From: Pseudomonas pseudonitroreducens
Lineage (GTDB): Bacteria; Pseudomonadota; Gammaproteobacteria; Pseudomonadales; Pseudomonadaceae
DNA length: 64,000 nucleotides
Direction: 5' to 3'
Assembly (NCBI RefSeq): GCF_021603645.1
Contig: NZ_BQHJ01000008.1
Span: forward strand, 310,001-374,000
The notes below the pieces were generated by a model. The model was given only the letters and a program-made list of their open reading frames with translations, searched no databases and was not told the DNA's origin. The translations under genes and the position numbers were made by a program. Shown piece by piece: positions 1-7,597 of this stretch; the first letter of the stretch is position 1, and each line of letters starts with the position of its first letter.

Positions 1-296
1 ACGATCCGCGCCCCCTCTGGCGTCTCTCACTTCCCGCCTCCTCTCCCGACTTGCGCCTCCCCGGTAATCAGTTGGTGGATTGGGGGGGAGCACAGCGTTG
101 GCTGAAATCAGATGCATCCGCAGAGGAAATCCGCTCCATCGCCCAACGTGCGAGAGGACATGCCATTTGCTTCGACGGTGGAGAATCCACTTTCCACCCA
201 CTTTCTGAGCCGCTGATGCGTTACCACCGCCAACTAAAAGCACAGCTGGATCCACAGAGAGTTTTCAACCCTGGGCGAATGTACGCGGAAATTTGA
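1..296 (+). CDS. glcE: Glycolate oxidase FAD-binding subunit GlcE, C-terminal end (5' cut by window edge)
   Basis: The reading frame is open from base 3, so the gene starts before the window. About 97 residues remain. They match the C-terminus of GlcE: a GGAQRWL segment and the terminal RVFNPGRMY motif shared by FAD-linked oxidases of the VAO/GlcD type. GlcE is the second flavin subunit of glycolate dehydrogenase, which oxidises glycolate (and D-lactate) to glyoxylate together with GlcD and GlcF. glcF starts 7 bases after the stop, so they are one transcript. Base composition is less GC-rich than the genes after 18 kb, which points to a different origin from the core chromosome. Confidence 0.9.
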   Translation, partial: DPRPLWRLSLPASSPDLRLPGNQLVDWGGAQRWLKSDASAEEIRSIAQRARGHAICFDGGESTFHPLSEPLMRYHRQLKAQLDPQRVFNPGRMYAEI

Positions 297-303
297 GGCA
301 AGC

Positions 304-1521
304 ATGCAAACCCATTTGAGCGAACAAGCTCGCGCCCTGCCGCGCGGCAAAGAAGCTGAAGCTATTCTGCGTAGTTGCGTCCACTGTGGTTTCTGCAACG
401 CAACTTGCCCCACCTACCAATTACTCGGCGATGAGCTTGATGGCCCACGTGGGCGAATCTATCTAATGAAGCAGGTCTTGGAAGGGCACGAACCCAGTGC
501 AAGTACTTTGGAACATCTGGATCGTTGCCTGACGTGTCGAAATTGCGAGACCACCTGCCCGTCTGGCGTGCAATATCACAATCTTTTGGATATCGGCCGA
601 TCAGTAGTCGAACAGCAAGTGTCGCGCCCTTTGGGCGAACGCCTGCTCAGAAGAGCATTACGATTCGTGGTTCCTAATGCTGGGCTGTTTAAAGCATTTG
701 TGAAAACGGGTAGCGCTCTTCGCCCTCTGCTCCCTGGCTCTCTCAGGGACAAGTTGCCGCCTGAAATACACCCTGCACGCACCCGCTCCCACGTACGGCA
801 TGGGCGGAAGGTACTGATGCTTGAGGGATGCGTACAGCCCGGACTATCACCCAATACAAATGCCGCCGCCACTCGAGTACTGGACCGCCTGGGAATTAGC
901 GTAATTCCTGCTAGTGAAGCCGGATGCTGCGGCGCAGTGGATTATCACCTCAATGCCCAAGAGACTGGCCTCGACCGAGCCCGACGCAATATCGACGCTT
1001 GGTGGCCAGCCATCGAGAGTGGTGCAGAAGCAATCGTTCAAACCGCAAGTGGTTGCGGTGCCTTCATCAAGGATTACGGCCACCTTCTTCAGCATGACCT
1101 CAACTACGCAGCGCGTGCACATCGAGTTAGCTCACTGGCCAAGGATTTGGTTGAGGTATTACGGGCAGAACCGCTGGAAAATCTTGGTATCCGAACTGAC
1201 CTGCGCTTGGCTTTCCACTGCCCATGCACGCTGCAACACGCTCAAAAACTCGGTGGAGCCGTAGAGAGTACGCTGGCCCGCCTTGGATTCCATCTCACCG
1301 AGGTGCCCGACTCGCACCTGTGTTGTGGCTCTGCCGGTACCTATTCGCTCACTCAACCGGATCTGTCGCGACAGCTGCGCGACAACAAACTCAAAGCTCT
1401 GGAGAGCGATAACCCACAGGTGATAGCAACCGCGAACATAGGGTGTCAGAGCCATCTCGGCGGCACCAGCCGGATTTCAGTAAGGCACTGGATCGAGCTG
1501 GTGGACGAGGCTATTGGCTAG
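304..1521 (+). CDS. glcF: Glycolate oxidase iron-sulfur subunit GlcF
   Basis: The 405-residue protein has the usual GlcF length. Two ferredoxin-type motifs lie near the N-terminus (CVHCGFCNATCP about residues 25-36, CLTCRNCETTCP about 75-86), expected to hold two 4Fe-4S clusters. Two CCG-domain motifs follow in the C-terminal half (GCCGAVDYH about 203, CCGSAGTYS about 341), the pattern of the heterodisulfide-reductase-like CCG family. By family, it carries electrons from the GlcD/GlcE flavins to the quinone pool at the inner membrane. It sits 7 bases behind glcE and slightly ahead of glcG, consistent with a glcDEFG operon whose first gene lies outside the window. Confidence 0.95.
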   Translation: MQTHLSEQARALPRGKEAEAILRSCVHCGFCNATCPTYQLLGDELDGPRGRIYLMKQVLEGHEPSASTLEHLDRCLTCRNCETTCPSGVQYHNLLDIGRSVVEQQVSRPLGERLLRRALRFVVPNAGLFKAFVKTGSALRPLLPGSLRDKLPPEIHPARTRSHVRHGRKVLMLEGCVQPGLSPNTNAAATRVLDRLGISVIPASEAGCCGAVDYHLNAQETGLDRARRNIDAWWPAIESGAEAIVQTASGCGAFIKDYGHLLQHDLNYAARAHRVSSLAKDLVEVLRAEPLENLGIRTDLRLAFHCPCTLQHAQKLGGAVESTLARLGFHLTEVPDSHLCCGSAGTYSLTQPDLSRQLRDNKLKALESDNPQVIATANIGCQSHLGGTSRISVRHWIELVDEAIG

Positions 1522-1558
1522 GCCCACGTTCATACTCAACAAGTATTCGAGGAATCCC

Positions 1559-1960
1559 ATGCAAAACAAACCCGTGCTAGGCCAACGAGAAGTCTCCCAC
1601 ATTCTTGAGACCGCTCGCGTCGAGGCTGAGCGCCAACAATGGAGCGTGACCATCGCAGTAGTAGACGACGGGGGGCATCTGCTGGCTCTCCAGCGCTTCG
1701 ATGGATGTGCTCCTATTGGTGCTTACATCGCCATGGAAAAAGCACGAACCTCAGCACTTGGCCAACGTGAGTCCAAAGGTTATGAAGACATGATCAATGG
1801 GGGCCGCCATGCATTCCTATCCGCACCTCTACTGACTTCCCTGGAAGGCGGTGTGCCGGTGCTCATAGATGGCCAGGTAGTAGGAGCCGTGGGCGTTTCA
1901 GGCGTCAAGCCTGATCAGGATGCCCAGGTTGCTCGCGCAGGAGCAGAAGCCTTGTTTTAG
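1559..1960 (+). CDS. glcG: GlcG/HbpS-family protein
   Basis: A 133-residue protein of the GlcG/HbpS (PF03928) family. Typical sequence is visible: VTIAVVDDGGHLLAL near the N-terminus and a glycine-rich GGVPVLIDGQVVGAVGVSG segment before the end. The ATG at 1559 is chosen because GAGGAA stands 4 bases upstream; a longer frame from 1514 overlaps glcF and lacks conservation. GlcG is found at the end of many glycolate operons, but its role is unproven; HbpS relatives bind haem. Position and direction make it the last gene of the glc operon. Confidence 0.88.
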   Translation: MQNKPVLGQREVSHILETARVEAERQQWSVTIAVVDDGGHLLALQRFDGCAPIGAYIAMEKARTSALGQRESKGYEDMINGGRHAFLSAPLLTSLEGGVPVLIDGQVVGAVGVSGVKPDQDAQVARAGAEALF

Positions 1961-1973
1961 ATGCAATTAGCTT

Positions 1974-2004
1974 TAACTGATAAGGATGAAGGCCATATCA
2001 GTTA
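1974..2004. terminator. 9-bp perfect inverted repeat after glcG
   Basis: TAACTGATA (1974-1982) and TATCAGTTA (1996-2004) form a perfect stem with a 13-base loop, 13 bases after the glcG stop. There is no clear T-run, so it may end or protect the glc transcript, or be an operator. The rest of 1961-2336 holds no convincing gene. A second small hairpin (GCCCT/AGGGC, 2280-2294) precedes hxsD. Confidence 0.4.
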
Positions 2005-2336
2005 GCACGAGAATAGTTGCGCTCAGTCGCGATCCACGAGCTCCTCGCTGGCTTCTGCAGCGCTTCCAAACCTCGAGACGAAACCCGCGACTTCTCGGCG
2101 AAATACGCATAAGAGATTAGCGAGCCATCTTATCAAAGACGAGACCCTGCGCACGCTTCAATAATGACTATCGCCGCCCGCATCGTGTGCAGATACCGAC
2201 ACTAATAGCGCGCACAGGCCCTATTAATTGGTTCCAATCCGCAGTGGATTGTCGACCTTTTGAACCATGCTGGCCATTTGCCCTAAAGCAGGGCAAAATC
2301 CCCTACAAAGCCTCTGGTATTCAAGGAAAGAAGCCC

Positions 2337-2639
2337 ATGCCTTGGCAGGTCATACTGCCGCTGGACGAGCAAGTCTACTCATCCAGCGTCATCCAGCGAG
2401 TGGTATACAGTATCGCCAGGGATTTCACTGCCGAGGTCAACAGGCAGAGGGAGCACACTACCCTTCAGGTCAGCCCTAATCCGAACTCAGCTAGCGCCAC
2501 GGCGTTTTCTGCCGAGCAGGTGAAAAACCTGGTGCTCCAGCAATTGAATGACTTTGTCTTGCGGGAGCGCATCCAACAGGAAACTGCTGGCATCAGAGAA
2601 TTGCTGATGCGAACTGCATTGGCCGGCTGTAGTAATTAA
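2337..2639 (+). CDS. hxsD: His-Xaa-Ser system protein HxsD
   Basis: A 100-residue protein starting MPWQVILPLDEQVYS, with AGGAAAG 6 bases before the ATG at 2337. The frame is open further upstream (from 2187), but HxsD proteins are normally about 100 residues and the upstream part has no family features. The C-terminal part carries QQLNDFVLRERI, matching the LLNDYxLRE signature that defines HxsD. HxsD accompanies the radical SAM proteins HxsB and HxsC in every described Hxs locus; its function is unknown, and a role as a small accessory or peptide-recognition subunit is inference. hxsB starts on the base after its stop codon. Confidence 0.85.
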   Translation: MPWQVILPLDEQVYSSSVIQRVVYSIARDFTAEVNRQREHTTLQVSPNPNSASATAFSAEQVKNLVLQQLNDFVLRERIQQETAGIRELLMRTALAGCSN

Positions 2640-4127
2640 ATGAGCAAGATAATCTCCACGGATAGCAGCTATCGGCTGCTGCCGCTCCGCTTCATGCGAC
2701 TGCAAGGCGAAAGCTCGCGGAGTGTGCTGCTCACCGGCGACACTGGTGAACACCTGTTTATCTCCGATTCACAACTGCGTGAGCTGTCGGAGAAAAGACT
2801 GCATCAAGGTACCCCTCTGTATAAGGACCTGCTGGCACGTCACTTCATCTACGAACCAGGCAAGCACGACCCGCTGCCGGAGATGGCCGCGCAATTTCGC
2901 AGCCGCAAAGACTTTCTCTCACAGGGCCCGGCCCTGCATCTCTTCGTCGTCACCTTGCGCTGCAATCATACCTGCCAGTACTGCCAGGTCTCACGCGCCC
3001 CGCTTGCCGGCGATGGTCACGATCTGTCCGAGCAAGACGCACTAGACGCAGTCGAACGAATGTTCGAGTCCACTTCCTCTACTCTCACTGTCGAGTTTCA
3101 AGGGGGCGAGCCGTTGCTAGCCTTCGAACGCATACGACAGATCGTTGAGCGTGTGGCAGAGCGGAACGAAGCTGAACAACGAGATATCCAGTTCGTTATC
3201 ACCAGCACCCTGCAACACTTGACCGAGGAGATCCTGGATTTCGCGTTCAAGCACCGCATCCAGTTCTCCACCTCCCTGGATGGGCCGGCCGAACTGCATA
3301 ATGCCAACCGCCCTACTCCAACTCGCGACTCCCACGAACGAACCCTTGCGGGCATTCAGCGTGTCCGCGCGAAGTTGGGGCACGACGCGGTATCCGCACT
3401 TACGACCCTCACCGCCAAGAGCCTGGAGCAACCGCGGGCGATCATTGACGAGTACGTGAAACAAGGCTTCTCCAGCATCTCTCTGCGCCCGCTGAGTCCT
3501 TATGGATTCGCTACCAAAAGTGCGCAGCGTCTCGATTACCCGATGGGGCACTATGTCCGCTTCTACAAGGAAGCTCTCGCCTACCTCCTGGAGTTGAACC
3601 AGCAAGGTATCTACCTCGCCGAAGGCTACACCGCGCTCTTGCTGAACAACATACTGACGCCCTTCTCCTCCGGCTATGTTGACCTGCGCTCCCCCATGGG
3701 TGCCGGCACCGGAGCACTGGTTTACAACTATGACGGTTATGTCTATCCCTCCGACGAAGCCCGAATGCTCCTCGAAATGGGCGAAGGCGGCTTGCGACTC
3801 GGCAGTGTCCGTCAGCCGTTGCGCGAATTGCTGAATTCGCCCGTGATGCACCTGCTACTCGAAGCCGGCATTGCGGAAGCTTTACCTGGTTGCAGCGACT
3901 GCGCCCTGGTTCCGTATTGCGGGGCCGATCCCATTGAGCATTTTGCCCGCCAAGGGGACCCCATTGGCCATCGCGCCTTCAGTAGCTTCTGCGACAAGAA
4001 CATGGGGCTTCTCCGGCACCTGTTCGGCCTGCTCCGGGATGGCGATGACGGCACTCAACGTGTCCTGCTGTCATGGCTGACCCGCCGTTCGTTCAATGAC
4101 ATCCCCCACGTCGGTTACAGGGGATAA
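2640..4127 (+). CDS. hxsB: Radical SAM peptide-modifying enzyme HxsB
   Basis: A 495-residue radical SAM protein. The 4Fe-4S/SAM site is CxxxCxxC at Cys108, Cys112 and Cys115 (RCNHTCQYCQ). The SAM-contact GGEP motif follows (FQGGEPLLAF, about residues 158-167). A cysteine-rich SPASM-like C-terminus (CSDCALVPYCGADP, with a further Cys in FCDKNM) should hold auxiliary clusters. It is one of two radical SAM enzymes thought to modify the HxsA target. The ATG directly follows the hxsD stop, and hxsC begins 3 bases after its end, so tight translational coupling is likely. The reaction is not visible from sequence. Confidence 0.9.
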   Translation: MSKIISTDSSYRLLPLRFMRLQGESSRSVLLTGDTGEHLFISDSQLRELSEKRLHQGTPLYKDLLARHFIYEPGKHDPLPEMAAQFRSRKDFLSQGPALHLFVVTLRCNHTCQYCQVSRAPLAGDGHDLSEQDALDAVERMFESTSSTLTVEFQGGEPLLAFERIRQIVERVAERNEAEQRDIQFVITSTLQHLTEEILDFAFKHRIQFSTSLDGPAELHNANRPTPTRDSHERTLAGIQRVRAKLGHDAVSALTTLTAKSLEQPRAIIDEYVKQGFSSISLRPLSPYGFATKSAQRLDYPMGHYVRFYKEALAYLLELNQQGIYLAEGYTALLLNNILTPFSSGYVDLRSPMGAGTGALVYNYDGYVYPSDEARMLLEMGEGGLRLGSVRQPLRELLNSPVMHLLLEAGIAEALPGCSDCALVPYCGADPIEHFARQGDPIGHRAFSSFCDKNMGLLRHLFGLLRDGDDGTQRVLLSWLTRRSFNDIPHVGYRG

Positions 4128-4130
4128 CTC

Positions 4131-5360
4131 ATGCTGCGCAAAGAGACTCAATTCGACATTCAGAACCTGAGCGCTCCATGTTTATTGAAAGTGATCACGG
4201 TCAGAGAACTCATCGAGAAAGGCGCCGCTGTCTGCGCCGGTCATGCCACTCTTCACGACCTAGCACTGTGGTTCGAACCGCATGAACTGGAAGAGCATCC
4301 CGCCCTGCGCACGCTGCCGGTGGGTGCTTTTCTATGCCCCAGCCATGAGCCACTGGTACTTCCCGACACCGCGTTGCAACTCTGCGCACCCAGGGATCCA
4401 GAAGTCGTTCGACCTGGCGATGTGATTGCGCTCACGCCGTCGAGCAATCTGGTGCGCGTGCTGTATCGGCGTGGAGCCAACTCCAACCTGCTGTTCATCA
4501 CCGACCGCTGCAACAGCTTGTGCCTGATGTGCTCACAACCGCCCAAAGACATCGATGATCGCTGGCACATCGAAGAGAACCTGCACCTGATTGACCTGAT
4601 GGATCCGGGCGAAGAACACCTCGGCATCAGCGGCGGAGAGCCGACGCTGTATCGCGAAGGTTTGCTGGAGATTCTCGCCAAGTGCAAAGCCGTTCTGCCG
4701 GAGAAGTCGGTCCATCTACTCAGCAATGGCCGGCTCCTGCAGGACCCCAGCTGGATATCCGAACTGAAACAGCTGAACCATCCCAGCCTCAGTTGGGGCA
4801 TACCCCTCTACGCCGATAACGCCGACGACCATGACTACGTAGTCCAAGCCCCTGGGGCGTTTAGCGAAACCCTACGTGGGATGTACAACCTCGCTAGGGC
4901 GAATCAGATCGTGGAAATTCGCGTGGTACTCAATCGCCTGACCACACCCAGGCTGCCCGAGCTGGCGCATTTCATCTTTCGCAACCTTCCTTTCGCCCGC
5001 CACGTCGCCTTGATGGGTATCGAAAGCACAGGCCTGGCCAAGAAGCACTACGAAGACCTCTGGATTGATCCGCTGGACTACCAGGAGCCGCTCAGTCTCG
5101 CCGCCTTCTTCCTGCACAACCGCGGCATCCCTGTTTCGATCTACAACCTGCCGTTGTGCGTGTTGCCGGCCCCTCTGTCGCGCTTTGCTCGGCAGAGCAT
5201 CTCCGACTGGAAGAACCGCTTCATCGATTCCTGCCAAAGCTGTGCAGCCACCAGTGAGTGCGCCGGCTTCTTCAAATCCCACACCGACCGCTGGCAGAGC
5301 CGCGGTATTCGTCCGCTTTCCACGGAAGAACTCAGTACCTATGCAAGGAGTGCCTCATGA
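4131..5360 (+). CDS. hxsC: Radical SAM peptide-modifying enzyme HxsC
   Basis: A 409-residue radical SAM protein with CxxxCxxC at Cys127, Cys131 and Cys134 (RCNSLCLMCSQPP) and a SAM-binding GGEP at about 165-168 (ISGGEPTLYREG). The first 120 residues are a family-specific N-terminal region. The C-terminus has a short cysteine cluster (CQSCAATSECAGF). HxsC is the partner of HxsB in His-Xaa-Ser loci; two different radical SAM enzymes acting on one substrate is the hallmark of the system. Its stop overlaps the hxsA start in an ATGA, so enzyme and substrate are translated in step. Confidence 0.9.
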   Translation: MLRKETQFDIQNLSAPCLLKVITVRELIEKGAAVCAGHATLHDLALWFEPHELEEHPALRTLPVGAFLCPSHEPLVLPDTALQLCAPRDPEVVRPGDVIALTPSSNLVRVLYRRGANSNLLFITDRCNSLCLMCSQPPKDIDDRWHIEENLHLIDLMDPGEEHLGISGGEPTLYREGLLEILAKCKAVLPEKSVHLLSNGRLLQDPSWISELKQLNHPSLSWGIPLYADNADDHDYVVQAPGAFSETLRGMYNLARANQIVEIRVVLNRLTTPRLPELAHFIFRNLPFARHVALMGIESTGLAKKHYEDLWIDPLDYQEPLSLAAFFLHNRGIPVSIYNLPLCVLPAPLSRFARQSISDWKNRFIDSCQSCAATSECAGFFKSHTDRWQSRGIRPLSTEELSTYARSAS

Positions 5361-6007
5361 GTTTGCTCGATCGCTGGAAAATTCTGATTGGCCAGATCAC
5401 GCTGCTACCGGTCGCCGGCAGCGCCTTTGCCCAAGCCAACCAACTGCCTCTCGCCGAGTCTGCCTGGGAACCGCGCAGCGATGCGCAGCCACCGGTCTTC
5501 ATGAACACTTTGAACGCCCCCGACGCGCTGAACATCTACGCCGCGCACCGTTCACACAGTTCTCATCGCTCGCACAGTTCCCACAGCTCGCACTACAGCG
5601 GGTCGGGGGGCTACAGCGCTCCTCGCTACTACAATCCGCCGGCGGCCCCGACGCCGAGCTACACACCGAACACCTACTACAGCGCACCGAGCACATCGAG
5701 TGGAAGCACTGGCGGCAGCACTATCAGACGATCAGGGAACAGCTTCTACGACTCCTCGACCAACCCAAGTCCCGACATTACTACCAGGGCCACTCCAACA
5801 CGTCCTGCTGCCAGTGAACTGTCCAATCTCGTGGTCCGGGTACAGACCGCACTGATGGTGCGCAAATACTACGAAGGCTCGATCGACGGGATTCTGGGTA
5901 AAACCACACGCGGTGCGCTGATGTCGTTCCAGATGGACAGTGGACTGCAGATCAACGGCCGGATGGATACGCCGACGCTAAATGCCCTAGGCATCCGGAT
6001 TCCCTGA
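5357..6007 (+). CDS. hxsA: His-Xaa-Ser repeat protein HxsA, target of the radical SAM pair
   Basis: A 216-residue protein. Residues 8-25 are hydrophobic and end in AFA, resembling a signal peptide, so export is likely. Residues 64-81 are six uninterrupted His-Xaa-Ser triplets (HRS, HSS, HRS, HSS, HSS, HYS), the feature that names the system. A Ser/Tyr/Pro-rich linker follows to about residue 155. The last 60 residues form a PG_binding_1-type domain (YYEGSIDGILGKTTRGAL, ending TLNALGIRIP). Inference: the triplet stretch is modified in the cytoplasm, then the protein is exported and held at peptidoglycan. The ATG at 5357 overlaps the hxsC stop and begins the only frame with these features. Confidence 0.88.
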   Translation: MSLLDRWKILIGQITLLPVAGSAFAQANQLPLAESAWEPRSDAQPPVFMNTLNAPDALNIYAAHRSHSSHRSHSSHSSHYSGSGGYSAPRYYNPPAAPTPSYTPNTYYSAPSTSSGSTGGSTIRRSGNSFYDSSTNPSPDITTRATPTRPAASELSNLVVRVQTALMVRKYYEGSIDGILGKTTRGALMSFQMDSGLQINGRMDTPTLNALGIRIP

Positions 6008-6027
6008 CTCGTGGTGAAAGAAGAAAA

Positions 6028-6402
6028 ATGACGATGCATGACATCAAGTCGAATTTGTACCCATGCGCCCACTGTGCAGGCAGCGGAACCTGCCGTAACG
6101 GAGAGCAACAGCTATCTTGCGCGGTATGCGTCAAAGAGAACGAACTGAAAGGGAAAAGCTTCGCAGGCTTACCCTGCATGGTGTGCGGCGGGATTGGTCA
6201 GGCGGAGCCGAAGACAGAGCGCATCAATAAGCGCATTCCAGCTATCGTTGGCTTCATTGTGATTTTCATGTTGCTGGCGGGAGTACTTATGTGCGGAATA
6301 ACTCAAAGTCGCTACTTCAGCGAAGTCTTGGCATTCTCCGGTCCACTGATCGGAAGCGTGCTGGCCTACTACTACTCAACCCAACGCCATTCAATGAACT
6401 AG
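6028..6402 (+). CDS. Small zinc-ribbon membrane protein next to hxsA
   Basis: A 124-residue protein, 20 bases after hxsA and preceded by a purine-rich GAAAGAAGAA. The N-terminal half has three CxxC pairs (CAHCAGSGTC, CAVC, CMVCGGIGQ) spaced like the zinc-binding repeats of DnaJ. The C-terminal half has two hydrophobic segments (about residues 72-93 and 99-114). This suggests a DnaJ-type zinc ribbon tethered to the inner membrane. Position suggests co-transcription with hxsDBCA, and a chaperone or presentation role for HxsA is possible, but that is inference. A second ATG lies two codons downstream. I do not recognise a named family. Confidence 0.7.
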   Translation: MTMHDIKSNLYPCAHCAGSGTCRNGEQQLSCAVCVKENELKGKSFAGLPCMVCGGIGQAEPKTERINKRIPAIVGFIVIFMLLAGVLMCGITQSRYFSEVLAFSGPLIGSVLAYYYSTQRHSMN

Positions 6403-6419
6403 CGCCGCACAGCGGCGCT
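6401..6419. terminator. Strong GC hairpin between converging genes
   Basis: AGCGCCGC (6401-6408) and GCGGCGCT (6412-6419) form a perfect 8-bp stem with a 3-base loop, overlapping the stop of the zinc-ribbon gene and facing the end of the convergent mvaU-like gene. No T-run follows on either side, so it may act as a barrier rather than a canonical intrinsic terminator. Confidence 0.5.
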
Positions 6420-6443
6420 GATCCCAAAGCACAAGGCAGAAAG

Positions 6444-6815
6444 TCAGCCTTGGAGCCAGCTCTCAACTACTTCGCCACCGTGCTCAGCCTTCCAAGCTTT
6501 GAGTACTTTATGGTTGCCACCTTTGGTTTCCACAACCTCGCCGGTATGCGGGTTTTTGTAGACCTTGATCGCACGCTCACGACGAGGAGACTGACCACTA
6601 CGAGGGCCGCGACGAACGACTTCACGCTCGGCACCTGGGTTCAAGATAGCGAGCACATCACGCAGAGATTTTCCGTACTGGCTCATCAAACCGCGCAGCT
6701 TTTCTTCGAACTCGATTTCTTTCTTGAGCGCGCCATCATTTTTCAGCGACTCGAGATATGCCAACTGTTCAGCAAGTGCTTTTTCGGCAGCGCGAAACTC
6801 AGCAAGCTTGGACAT
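6444..6815 (-). CDS. mvaU: MvaT/MvaU-family H-NS-type silencer
   Basis: A 123-residue protein of the Pseudomonas MvaT/MvaU family. The start MSKLAEFRAAEKALAEQL and the C-terminal KNPHTGEVVETKGGNHK(V)LKAWKAEHG closely resemble MvaU. The N-terminal half is a coiled coil for dimer and oligomer formation. The C-terminal domain binds the minor groove of AT-rich DNA through an AT-pincer loop. As these proteins silence foreign AT-rich DNA, this copy beside the AT-rich transposon genes is probably a cargo-encoded paralogue, not the core copy (inference). A good sigma-70 promoter lies upstream. Confidence 0.9.
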   Translation of the reverse strand: MSKLAEFRAAEKALAEQLAYLESLKNDGALKKEIEFEEKLRGLMSQYGKSLRDVLAILNPGAEREVVRRGPRSGQSPRRERAIKVYKNPHTGEVVETKGGNHKVLKAWKAEHGGEVVESWLQG

Positions 6816-6854
6816 TCACCTATCCTCTCTAGAAAATAATTTACTCAGCCTTCT

Positions 6855-6884
6855 AGTATAAGTAGAAATCATATACTCTTTCAA
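6855..6884 (-). promoter_or_regulatory. Sigma-70 promoter of the mvaU-like gene
   Basis: On the minus strand TTGAAA (6884-6879) and TATACT (6860-6855) are separated by 18 bases, about 40 bases upstream of the start codon at 6815. The surroundings contain several TpA steps, so autoregulation by an MvaT-type protein is plausible. The stretch 6816-7129 holds only this promoter and the end of the next gene. Confidence 0.55.
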
Positions 6885-7129
6885 TCAGCTCTTGCGATCA
6901 TAAAAATTAACTCTTTAGATGCAGAAAAACCTCCACGACCTATGCTTTGATTCACAATCAAATGATCATGCAACTGAATATCTCTGCCCCAAAGCTACGC
7001 CCGCGACACAAACAACTCATGACAATGGGCCGTTGATAGCTAATCAGTACAGCATCACTTACCACTCGCAGATCCGGGTTTCGGAGCTGACGCGTGCCTT
7101 AAGTCACACATTTAGACACGCTGAAGGCA

Positions 7130-7597
7130 CTATTCGTATCCCACCTTTAGTTTCTGAGCCTGCCTTGCCAGAGCCTCCAGTGCTTTAAGGCTCGCGGCAT
7201 CGCGCTGCTCTTTATAAGCCACTATATCCTCAAGCCTTACCCGACGATGGGCGCCTGCTTTTTTGTGCGGGATCACCCCCTCATCCAAGAGCCTCACCAG
7301 CTTCGGCCTTGACACGTCGAGAAGGTCAGCCGCCTCTTGAGTGGTCAACTCCGGGCGAACTGGAATGACTCTCACTGCATGCCCAACGGCTATTTCTCCA
7401 AGGATCTGAGCGAACACCCGCATCGCAAGGGTTGGTACCTCAATGACCTGGCGATCAGCTGCTTCAGGCGACAGGACAATTTGGTGAGTACCTGCCCTCG
7501 TCGGCCAGTGCTCCGGCAACTGGCGAAGCGCGGCGACGGCCGCTTCGACCTCGTCACCTTTGGGGAGTCTGAAACTAGCAAAATCATGCTTAGCCAT
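7130..7597 (-). CDS. Excisionase-type helix-turn-helix protein (orphan antitoxin-like)
   Basis: A 155-residue protein. The C-terminal half has a MerR/excisionase-type helix-turn-helix (LTTQEAADLLDVSRPKLVRLL, then RRVRLEDIVAYKEQRD). The N-terminal half resembles proteins encoded beside PIN-domain toxins in toxin-antitoxin pairs. The expected downstream toxin would lie between 7129 and 6816 on the same strand, but no PIN-like frame is present there, so the gene looks orphaned. The ATG at 7597 is preferred to an upstream GTG two codons earlier. It may bind its own promoter, as antitoxins do; its target is not visible. Confidence 0.7.
   Translation of the reverse strand: MAKHDFASFRLPKGDEVEAAVAALRQLPEHWPTRAGTHQIVLSPEAADRQVIEVPTLAMRVFAQILGEIAVGHAVRVIPVRPELTTQEAADLLDVSRPKLVRLLDEGVIPHKKAGAHRRVRLEDIVAYKEQRDAASLKALEALARQAQKLKVGYE

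Noticed and set aside
5535-5605. Simple-sequence repeat in hxsA
   Set aside because: The repeated codons encode the HXS triplets that define HxsA; this is functional coding sequence, not a satellite.
6919-7188. 89-codon frame between mvaU and the HTH gene
   Set aside because: No family features, no ribosome-binding site, and it overlaps the end of the HTH gene on the other strand.
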